Source: Muribaculaceae bacterium
GTDB lineage: Bacteria > Bacteroidota > Bacteroidia > Bacteroidales > Muribaculaceae
Direction of reading: 5' to 3'
Assembly (NCBI GenBank): GCA_009775195.1
Contig: VSPF01000166.1
Span: forward strand, 1-5,801
DNA: 5,801 bases
Both the position numbers and the translations under genes were made by a program. Positions 1 to 5,801 of the stretch are shown piece by piece. Positions within the stretch are counted from its first letter, which is position 1. Each line of letters starts with the position of its first letter. The notes under the pieces are model-generated. The model was given only the letters and a program-made list of their open reading frames with translations. It was not told the origin of the DNA and searched no databases.

Positions 1-122
1 CATTGTCTCTGAATTTACGTATATGCCTATGTATGCGCACATTGGGCTGAATGAGCAAAATTGTCATGTGCTATGGTAATAAGGCTAATTTGGACAAATA
101 ATTGTGACTATTAGCGATTGTA
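1..122. other. AT-rich noncoding end of window, short repeats, no supported gene
   Basis: This stretch follows the stop codon of the DUF6377 gene and contains no reading frame that can be supported. TATTAGC occurs twice at a 12-base period (109-115 and 121-127, the second overlapping the stop codon), and GGCTAAT at 83-89 is the inverse of ATTAGCC at 122-128. The possible hairpins are short and AT-rich with long loops, so no intrinsic terminator is called. A CAT at positions 1-3 could be a minus-strand start codon of a following gene, but nothing more of it is visible. Confidence 0.4.
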
Positions 123-1664
123 TTAGCCGATGGAGTCGATTTTCATAATGTCGGCCTCGAAGGTGTCGCGGTTTATGGAGCGGGCCTTGAGGCGGTTACG
201 GTATGAGTAGATGGTGTTGAGCGAGTAATTGAGGATTTGGGCTATGCGCGCGCTTTCTTCGATGCCGAGGCGCATGAAGGCGAGGATGCGCAGGTCGGTG
301 TTGAGCATCTCGCCGGCGGCAAGGGTAATCTGCGCGTCGGGGCGCAGCAGGGCGTTGACCTGGCTCACGAAGCCGGGGTAGATGTGCAGGAAGGCGTTGT
401 CGAAAACCTCGTAGAAGTCGCGGCTCTGCTCCTCGACAAATTTGCCGGAACGGGTCATGCGGTATAGTTCGTCGGCCTGTCCGGCGGCCAGCTTGCGCGT
501 GGCGATTTTGCAGAACTGGTTGAGCTTGTCCATATATATCGAGCAAAGCTGCAAGAACTGGCTGATATATACTTCCTTGGCGGTGTTTGCGGTGCGCAGG
601 TTCTCTTGCAGCGCGGCCATGCGGTGCATCTCGTGGCGAAGGACGAGCAGCACCGTTATAAGCACAAGCATCAGCACCGACATTGCACCTATAATATAAT
701 AGATGGTTCGGCGGTTTGCGGCGAGGTTGGCGCTGTGTGCCCTTTCGATGATTGGCAGCGAACGCGAGGTCTCTATCATGCGCAGCGGCGCGCCGCACTC
801 TACGGCATTTTCGAGTGCCGACGACAGGTATGTGTGGGCCCTCGCTATGTCGTCTGCGGCGTAGACGGTGGTGCCGAGTTCCTGTAGCGAGGCTACCTCG
901 CGCGTAGCCGACATTACGTCGGCATTTGCCGACACTGCCAGGTAGTAGGTGTATGCCTCGGTGTCGGAGTCGTTTTTCGCTATTGACGATAGGTGGTGCG
1001 CGGCGCGTGCCCGCAATTTGTCGTGGGGGTGTGAGCTTTCGAGTACTTCGCCCAAGAGGACGCGCGCAAGTTCTGTGCGGCCATTCAGAAAGTGGTACTC
1101 GGCTTCGTTGAAGCGGTATTCGGGGCTGTCCTTGGGCAATGTGAGCAAAAGTCGGGCCTGCATGTCGAGGGCCGCCTGTTCGTGAGGGCGCGACACGTCG
1201 GGGTACGACCTGAAGAAGGCCGCTATGTAGCTGTGCATCTGCCGCCCTGCGTCGTAGTATGATGCTAATAACGAGTCGGGTATGGTGCTGACATCAATTG
1301 AATCGAAGGTCGATACTGCCGTTTCGAAGAAGCCTCCTAATGGCAGCAGTGATGCCAGCTCCCATTTGTAAGGCAGATTTTGCGGTGATGGTAGCTGTGT
1401 GCCTCGTCGGAAATAAGTCAGGGCCGAGTCGTTGTCGAAGCCGGTGTAGGCACGGCCGATTTGCATGAGCAGTTCCTGACGGTCGCGGTCGGCATTGTAG
1501 AGCGCGGTGAGGCTGTCGATATAGTGCTGCCGCTTAGAACAGTACAGTTGCCGTTTTGACAAGGACTGGTCGAGGTCGCGCAATGCGGCATCGACCTTGT
1601 CGCTGTCGATTGCAGTCGACGGCAAGGCCATGAGCAGGAGCATCAGCAGCAATATCGGGCGCAT
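123..1664 (-). CDS. DUF6377-family membrane-anchored putative transcriptional regulator
   Basis: A 513-residue protein matching, from memory of the family, the Bacteroidales DUF6377 group. A signal peptide opens it (hydrophobic run PILLLMLLLMALPSTA, likely cleaved before about residue 19). Residues 20-315 are helical and TPR-like, predicted periplasmic, including YIDSLTALYN and the NDSALTYF repeat-like segment. One membrane span covers about 320-342, then a short coiled stretch and a cytoplasmic domain. The C-terminus (about 455-495) looks like a LuxR-type helix-turn-helix: LRILAFMRLGIEESARIAQILNYS, then LNTIYSYRNRLK. It may sense something outside the membrane and act on transcription inside; ligand and targets are unknown. 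The start at 1664 was chosen because the signal peptide begins there and mutL ends 4 bases upstream. A longer frame from 1781 would add 39 residues, Pro/Cys-rich and without a signal peptide, inside mutL. Probably co-transcribed and translationally coupled with mutL. Confidence 0.9.
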   Translation of the reverse strand: MRPILLLMLLLMALPSTAIDSDKVDAALRDLDQSLSKRQLYCSKRQHYIDSLTALYNADRDRQELLMQIGRAYTGFDNDSALTYFRRGTQLPSPQNLPYKWELASLLPLGGFFETAVSTFDSIDVSTIPDSLLASYYDAGRQMHSYIAAFFRSYPDVSRPHEQAALDMQARLLLTLPKDSPEYRFNEAEYHFLNGRTELARVLLGEVLESSHPHDKLRARAAHHLSSIAKNDSDTEAYTYYLAVSANADVMSATREVASLQELGTTVYAADDIARAHTYLSSALENAVECGAPLRMIETSRSLPIIERAHSANLAANRRTIYYIIGAMSVLMLVLITVLLVLRHEMHRMAALQENLRTANTAKEVYISQFLQLCSIYMDKLNQFCKIATRKLAAGQADELYRMTRSGKFVEEQSRDFYEVFDNAFLHIYPGFVSQVNALLRPDAQITLAAGEMLNTDLRILAFMRLGIEESARIAQILNYSLNTIYSYRNRLKARSINRDTFEADIMKIDSIG

Positions 1665-1668
1665 GGTG

Positions 1669-3534
1669 TCAGATTTCGAAGCGTGTAGAAATCTCGTCGT
1701 TTGATATGAGCGACAGCACGGGTAGCCCGTCGGGGGTATAGTCGGGTTCGCTACAGCGGAACAGGTCGGCAATGATGGCATCCATGTCGACCTGCGACAG
1801 CGGCTGGTGCGACTTCACGGCCCCGGCACGCGCCATTGCGAGTGCCAGCGGTGCCTTGAATGCCGCCGGGTCGGAGTCGCCTTCCTGGGCGAGGCGGTCG
1901 AGTACTGTCAGGATAGCCTCGACAGGGCTTACACCCGACAGCGGGGCCGGGATGGCCGTCACGCTCCAACGCAGCTTGCCGTTGTCGCTCAGTGCGAAGC
2001 CGAGGTCGGTGAAGTGCTGCATGTTGGCCAGGAGTGTGGCATTCTGTGCCGGCGATAGTTCGAAGTCTTCGGCGAAGAGCACTTGCTGCGAAGGTATGTC
2101 GCCCTGGGCAAGCTGGGCCATATATCTCTCGAATAGTATGCGGACGTGCGCCCTGTGCTGCGCTATGAGCATGATGCCGTTTGGCGACGCGGCCACTATG
2201 TAGCGGCCCTGTAGTTGGAAGCATGTGGCGGCTTCCTTCTCTATTTCGTCGGGGGCGAAGATGCTGTCGTCTGTTTCCTCGGGCACCTCGACAGTGGCAA
2301 AGGCGTCGTCGCGGCGGCGGTTGAAACTCTCGTAGAGTTTCTCCCAGTCGTCGGGCACGCGGTCGCCGTGGTCGGCATCGAAGCGGCGTGAGCCATATCC
2401 GGGTGTCGATGCCGGTTTCGACTCTGTGTTAAAGGGGTTGTAGCCGTCGTCGAAGTTTGTCGACGGGGTGTCGATATCGCTGTCGGGATTGAAGAGCGGT
2501 ATGTCGGGGCTGTCGCTGTCGAAGTCGAGGGCGCCGGCGGCCTGCGTCTTGCCGAGGGTCTCGCGGATGGCTGCGACAAGGATTTGCCATATTGCCTGTT
2601 CGTGCTCGAACTTGATTTCGTATTTCTGAGGGTGTATGTTTACATCGATTGTCGAGGGGTCGACGGTGAAGTTGATGAAATATGACGGTTGCGAGTCGGG
2701 GGCAATCAGCTGCTCGTAGCACGACAGCACGGCCTTGTGGAAAAAGAGGTGGCGCATGAAACGCCCGTTGACGAACAGGAATTGCTGATAGCCGCGTTTC
2801 TTGGCCGAGCGTGGCAGGCCGATGAAGCCCTCGATGCGCACCAGCGAGGTCTCGGTCGATATGTGGGCCAGCGAACTCTCCATGTTCTTGCCGAAGAGGT
2901 CGGCTACGCGCTGCTTGAGGCTGCCGTGGAGAAACTGGTGCAGGGTAACGTCGTTGTGGATTAGCGTGAAATCTATGCCGGTGTTTACCAGGGCGAGGCG
3001 TTCGAACTCGCGAAGGATATGGTTTAGCTCAACGCTGTCTTTTTTGAGGAACTTGCGCCTGGCCGGCATGTGGAAAAATATGTTTTTTACCATCATGTTG
3101 GTACCGGGCACACACGATGCCGGCTCCTGGCTTTCGAATTTCGACTCGGAGATGAGCAGGCGCGTGCCGATGGTCTCGTCCTTCCGCATTGTCCGGAGGT
3201 CGATTTGCGCCACGGCGGCGATTGACGGCAGTGCCTCGCCACGGAAGCCCATGGTGTGGAGGGAATAAAGGTCGGCGGCCGACGAAATCTTGCTCGTGGC
3301 ATGGCGCTCGAAGGCCATGCGCGCGTCGGTCGGCGACATGCCGCAACCGTTGTCGACCACCTGTATGAGTGTGCGGCCGGCGTCTTTCAGTATTATGGTA
3401 ATTTCGGTGGCGCCTGCGTCGACGGCATTTTCGACAAGCTCCTTTATCACCGAGGCTGGGCGCTGTATTACCTCGCCGGCGGCTATCTGGTTTGCCACCG
3501 AGTCGGGCAGCAGTTTTATCACGTCATTCATCAT
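1669..3534 (-). CDS. mutL: DNA mismatch repair protein MutL
   Basis: MutL (621 residues) is the ATP-driven link between MutS and downstream mismatch repair steps. The N-terminal GHKL ATPase is complete: E32 and N36 in KELVENAVDAGA, D61 in DNGCGM, ERHATSKI at 76-83, GFRGEALPSIAAV from 96, then FVNGRFM and DVNIHPQK with K304. A Ser/Pro/Asp-rich linker, probably disordered, spans about 331-430. The C-terminal dimerisation domain follows (about 436-621). There the endonuclease motif DQHA-x2-E-x4-E reads AQHRAHVRILFE (458-469): first D is A, the middle E is V, and the distal C-P-H-G-R-P motif is also absent (TPDGLPVL, 600-607). QQVLF at 483-487 resembles a sliding-clamp-binding peptide. Two ATGs are possible (3534 and 3531); the next possible relation to the upstream gene is a 36-base gap with a candidate promoter. 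The next gene starts 4 bases after the stop. Confidence 0.97.
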   Translation of the reverse strand: MMNDVIKLLPDSVANQIAAGEVIQRPASVIKELVENAVDAGATEITIILKDAGRTLIQVVDNGCGMSPTDARMAFERHATSKISSAADLYSLHTMGFRGEALPSIAAVAQIDLRTMRKDETIGTRLLISESKFESQEPASCVPGTNMMVKNIFFHMPARRKFLKKDSVELNHILREFERLALVNTGIDFTLIHNDVTLHQFLHGSLKQRVADLFGKNMESSLAHISTETSLVRIEGFIGLPRSAKKRGYQQFLFVNGRFMRHLFFHKAVLSCYEQLIAPDSQPSYFINFTVDPSTIDVNIHPQKYEIKFEHEQAIWQILVAAIRETLGKTQAAGALDFDSDSPDIPLFNPDSDIDTPSTNFDDGYNPFNTESKPASTPGYGSRRFDADHGDRVPDDWEKLYESFNRRRDDAFATVEVPEETDDSIFAPDEIEKEAATCFQLQGRYIVAASPNGIMLIAQHRAHVRILFERYMAQLAQGDIPSQQVLFAEDFELSPAQNATLLANMQHFTDLGFALSDNGKLRWSVTAIPAPLSGVSPVEAILTVLDRLAQEGDSDPAAFKAPLALAMARAGAVKSHQPLSQVDMDAIIADLFRCSEPDYTPDGLPVLSLISNDEISTRFEI

Positions 3535-3537
3535 AAG

Positions 3538-3557
3538 GCAAAAATAGTGATTTTTGC
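3538..3557. repeat. Perfect 20-base inverted repeat in the gap upstream of mutL
   Basis: The arms GCAAAAAT and ATTTTTGC (8 base pairs each) flank a 4-base centre. The repeat overlaps the -7 element of the candidate mutL promoter and ends four bases before the mutL start codon. It could be an operator for a dimeric regulator, or a weak AT-rich hairpin at the end of the sugar operon. It lacks a GC-rich stem and a following run of T, so it is not a convincing intrinsic terminator. Confidence 0.5.
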
Positions 3558-3570
3558 TCGAATGGCAAAA
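3539..3570 (-). promoter_or_regulatory. Candidate Bacteroides-type promoter for mutL
   Basis: Reading the minus strand, TTTTG (3570 to 3566) is followed by exactly 19 bases and then TATTTTTG (3546 to 3539). This fits the known Bacteroides sigma factor consensus of TTTG near -33 and TAnnTTTG near -7. The upstream element begins directly after the glycosyltransferase stop codon. Transcription would start a few bases past position 3539, at about 3536-3531, which is on or next to the first mutL ATG (3534) or the second (3531). No clear leader or Shine-Dalgarno sequence would fit, so a leaderless message is predicted. Support is only a consensus match in an AT-rich gap, so chance cannot be excluded. 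Confidence 0.45.
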
Positions 3571-4806
3571 TCAGTTTAGCAGGCTCTTGAAGAGTTGCAT
3601 CAGCTTGCTATAGTGTGTCTCGGGCGAGTAGTCGGTGTTGACGCGCTGCCAGGCGTTTTCTCCCAGCTTCCGGGCCAGGGTCTCGTCGTCGGCCAGCATG
3701 GCCACTTTGGCGCGAAGGTCGGCCGGGTCGGCGGTTTTGAACGTCAGGCCTGTCACGCCGTCGACAACGGCCTCGGGCAGCGACCCACAGTCGCTGGCTA
3801 TAACGGCTTTCTTGTAGCCGAAGCTCTCGAGGATGACATTGGGGAAGTTATCGTAACCCTCGGCAGGCATGATTGTGGCACGGCATCGGCGCAGCAGCGG
3901 TTTTATTTCTTCAAAATTATTGTGACCTAAAAACTCGACGTTATTTTTAGCGCTGCCAAGCAAATCTTGCAGTTTGGGTATGTAGCTGTCGTCGGGCGCC
4001 GAACCTACGATTTTGAGTTTGTAGTTTGTACCGGCAAAAGCCTTTATCAATGTCTCGAGGCCTTTCTGCGGTGTCAGCCTGCCTGTAAAAAGGAAGAAGT
4101 CGCCGTATTCAACCTCCGGGTCTTTTTCTTTTAGGTTGAAAAAGGTCGGTATTAGGTTCATCTTATCCTTCGGCATACCTCCTTTTGTGACAAGGGAGAT
4201 GGTAAAAGCCGAGGGGACCACGAAAGCTGCAATCTTATTCCTGACCCCGATGAGGTTGTGAAATTTCATTGCCGTCAGCTTGATTGCCGATAGTAATGCC
4301 GAGTCGAGGACGCAGCGTTGTTTTATACATGCCAGGGAGTTACCCTTAATACATTGTTCGCAAATGTGGCCACGGGTGTAGCACAATGCATTGGGACATA
4401 CATATTGAAAGTCGCTCAGACGGTGTACGACCTTTATGCCCATGTTGCGTGCAACATCGAGTATGCTTGGCGATATCTTGTTGTGCCAGTGGATTATATA
4501 TATGATATCGGGACGGGTGTCTTCGAGGAAGCGGCGAAATTTGCGTTTGGCCTCGAGCGAGTAGAACATGCGGCTAAACGACTTGATAATCTTGGCCGGT
4601 GATTTGGTCGATTTGTCGTAGCGTACTTCGTCGTCAACTGATTCAAGAAAGTATTTCTCGTACGGGGTGGGCTGGTTGCGCGAGTTCTTGATGCTGAAAG
4701 GCACCACTTCGTGCCCATGAGCCTTCAATATCTCGGTGATATTGAAGAGGTAGCGTTCGGGCCCTCCCTCGATGAAATATCTGTAGTTGACAATTGCGAT
4801 TTTCAT
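3571..4806 (-). CDS. Glycosyltransferase family 4 (GT-B fold) with a six-cysteine cluster
   Basis: A 411-residue cytoplasmic or membrane-associated GT-B enzyme, expected to move a sugar from a nucleotide donor onto a growing surface glycan and to retain the anomeric configuration, as GT4 enzymes do. The N-terminal acceptor domain starts MKIAIVNYRYFIEGGPERY, with the glycine loop common to GT4. The donor domain (about 235-411) has FTGRLTPQKGLETL, with R243 and K248 in the places usually contacting the donor phosphates, then YDNFPNVILE at 318-327, where D319 and E327 occupy the E-x7-E positions (D replacing the first E), and SDCGSLPEAVVDG. Between the domains lie six cysteines, C137, C142, C149, C152, C160 and C165, a pattern I recall from a GT4 subgroup in polysaccharide loci. 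The start codon fits the preceding gene, whose stop is 9 bases upstream. Donor and acceptor are unknown. The DNA appears more AT-rich in the middle than mutL, as is common in glycan loci. Confidence 0.92.
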   Translation of the reverse strand: MKIAIVNYRYFIEGGPERYLFNITEILKAHGHEVVPFSIKNSRNQPTPYEKYFLESVDDEVRYDKSTKSPAKIIKSFSRMFYSLEAKRKFRRFLEDTRPDIIYIIHWHNKISPSILDVARNMGIKVVHRLSDFQYVCPNALCYTRGHICEQCIKGNSLACIKQRCVLDSALLSAIKLTAMKFHNLIGVRNKIAAFVVPSAFTISLVTKGGMPKDKMNLIPTFFNLKEKDPEVEYGDFFLFTGRLTPQKGLETLIKAFAGTNYKLKIVGSAPDDSYIPKLQDLLGSAKNNVEFLGHNNFEEIKPLLRRCRATIMPAEGYDNFPNVILESFGYKKAVIASDCGSLPEAVVDGVTGLTFKTADPADLRAKVAMLADDETLARKLGENAWQRVNTDYSPETHYSKLMQLFKSLLN

Positions 4807-4815
4807 ATTTGTTTT

Positions 4816-5801
4816 TCAGAGACGCTTGTCGGCAACGCCTTCGGCCAAAAATCCTTTGATGTCGTAGACAACGGAGACCTCGTTACGCAAGCTGTTGATA
4901 TCGAGTTGGCGGAAGGCATCGTGGGCAACGCTGAGGACGATGGCGTCGTAGCGGCCCGAGGGGAGTTTGTCATGTACTTCGATGCCGTATTCCCTCATAC
5001 ATTCGTCGGGCTTGGCCCATGGGTCGTAGACGGTGACGTCGATGCCAAAATCAGAGAGCGTGCTCACTACCTGGCATACTTTTGTGTTTCGCACATCGGG
5101 GCAGTTTTCCTTAAAAGTAAAACCGAGGACGAGGGCTTTTGACTTGTTGATGGGTATGTCCTTGCGAATCATCAATTTGATAATCTGGTGAGCTACATAT
5201 TCGCCCATGCCGTCGTTGATGCGGCGACCGGCGAGGATAACCTCGGGATGATAGCCTTTGTCCTGGGCCAACTGTGCCAAATAGTAAGGGTCTACGCCTA
5301 TGCAGTGACCACCTACGAGCCCCGGCTTGAACGGCAAGAAGTTCCATTTGGTCGAGGCGGCTTCGAGAACGTCGCCGGTGTCGATGCCCACCAATGAGCA
5401 AATTTTAGCTAATTCGTTGATAAAGGCTATATTGATATCGCGCTGAGAGTTTTCGATTACCTTGGCCGTCTCTGCGACTTTGATGCTCGACGCCTTGAAT
5501 GTGCCGGCTTCGATTACCGAGCGATACACGGCATCGATAAGCTCGGCAGCTTCGGGTGTCGAGCCTGAAGTGATTTTACGAATGGTCTCTACGGTGTGTT
5601 TTTTGTCGCCGGGATTGATGCGTTCGGGAGAATACCCGGCGAAGAAATCGCGATTGAGCTTTAATCCGGATTCACGTTCGATTACAGGTATGCACTCGTC
5701 TTCTGTAACACCGGGATAGACGGTCGATTCGTAAACCACGATATCGCCGGGCTTGATATGCTTGCCGACAGTCGCGCTGGCTCCGTAGAGGGGGCGGAGG
5801 T
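4816..5801 (-). CDS. Nucleotide-sugar 6-dehydrogenase (UDP-HexNAc dehydrogenase, TviB/WbpO type), N-terminus beyond window
   Basis: This family oxidises C6 of a UDP-hexose or UDP-N-acetylhexosamine to the uronic acid with two NAD+, in the cytoplasm, supplying precursors for surface polysaccharide. The frame stays open to the right edge, giving 327 visible residues; relatives have about 420, so roughly 100 N-terminal residues with the NAD-binding Rossmann motif are missing. The visible part begins with LRPLYGASATVGK, then YESTVYPGVTE. In visible numbering, the active-site pattern of the UDP-glucose dehydrogenase superfamily is intact: E59 in GYSPERINPG, K113 and N117 in ETAKVIEN, nucleophile C166 and D170 in GGHCIGVDPYY. 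The UDP-binding C-terminal domain follows, with GFTFKENCPDVRNTK at about 227-241. The SPERINPG and FKENCPDVRNT signatures resemble TviB/WbpO/CapL enzymes (UDP-GlcNAc or UDP-GalNAc) more than plain UDP-glucose dehydrogenases; the exact substrate cannot be fixed from sequence. It ends 9 bases before the glycosyltransferase, suggesting one operon. Confidence 0.93.
   Translation of the reverse strand, partial: LRPLYGASATVGKHIKPGDIVVYESTVYPGVTEDECIPVIERESGLKLNRDFFAGYSPERINPGDKKHTVETIRKITSGSTPEAAELIDAVYRSVIEAGTFKASSIKVAETAKVIENSQRDINIAFINELAKICSLVGIDTGDVLEAASTKWNFLPFKPGLVGGHCIGVDPYYLAQLAQDKGYHPEVILAGRRINDGMGEYVAHQIIKLMIRKDIPINKSKALVLGFTFKENCPDVRNTKVCQVVSTLSDFGIDVTVYDPWAKPDECMREYGIEVHDKLPSGRYDAIVLSVAHDAFRQLDINSLRNEVSVVYDIKGFLAEGVADKRL

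Noticed and set aside
1665..1781. A 39-residue N-terminal extension of the DUF6377 protein, starting at 1781 inside mutL.
   Set aside because: The extension lies in another frame of the mutL C-terminal coding region, is Pro/Cys-rich and not signal-like, while the ATG at 1664 begins a clear signal peptide 4 bases after the mutL stop.
1751..2224. A 157-codon minus-strand frame inside mutL.
   Set aside because: It is out of frame with a certain mutL and reads as Arg/Pro/His-rich low-complexity protein, the usual shadow of a GC-rich gene.
3538..3557. The inverted repeat read as an intrinsic terminator of the sugar operon.
   Set aside because: The stem is almost all A-T and no T run follows it before the mutL start codon; a promoter or operator role fits better.
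4711..5142. A 143-codon plus-strand frame across the junction of the dehydrogenase and the glycosyltransferase.
   Set aside because: It is antisense to well-supported enzymes with intact motifs and shows no recognisable domain.
4816..5739. A 307-residue dehydrogenase starting at a GTG at 5739.
   Set aside because: The codon is the internal Val before VYESTVYPGV; the frame continues upstream with family-typical sequence (LRPLYGASATVGK) to the window edge, so the gene is partial, not short.

Overview
The window looks like chromosomal DNA from a member of the Bacteroidota, order Bacteroidales, plausibly a gut lineage such as Muribaculaceae (the family is a guess). The evidence is a regulator of the DUF6377 type that is typical of Bacteroidales, a MutL whose C-terminal half follows the Bacteroidota pattern, and a sequence matching the unusual Bacteroides promoter consensus (TTTG, 19 bases, TAnnTTTG). 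No RNA gene, CRISPR array, insertion sequence or phage gene is visible.

All four genes lie on the minus strand, so they are read from the right end of the window to the left. In transcription order they are: (1) a nucleotide-sugar 6-dehydrogenase of the TviB/WbpO type, cut off at the right edge and lacking its N-terminal NAD-binding part; (2) after a 9-base gap, a GT-B glycosyltransferase of family 4 with a six-cysteine cluster; (3) after a 36-base gap, mutL; (4) after a 4-base gap, a membrane-anchored DUF6377 protein with a signal peptide, helical repeats, one membrane span and a C-terminal helix-turn-helix. The last 122 bases at the left edge are AT-rich and hold no gene that can be supported.

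Genes 1 and 2 look like the end of a surface polysaccharide locus (capsule, exopolysaccharide or O-antigen): one makes a UDP-uronic acid precursor and the other transfers a sugar. mutL (mismatch repair) and the DUF6377 gene form a second, tightly packed pair. The 36-base gap between the pairs holds a candidate promoter embedded in a perfect 20-base inverted repeat. Its predicted transcription start falls almost on the mutL start codon, so mutL may be transcribed separately from the sugar genes and without a leader.

Nothing here amounts to a clearly new biological system. The points most worth a second look are the degenerate endonuclease motif in MutL, the compact and possibly leaderless mutL promoter, and the close coupling of mutL to a membrane-tethered regulator.
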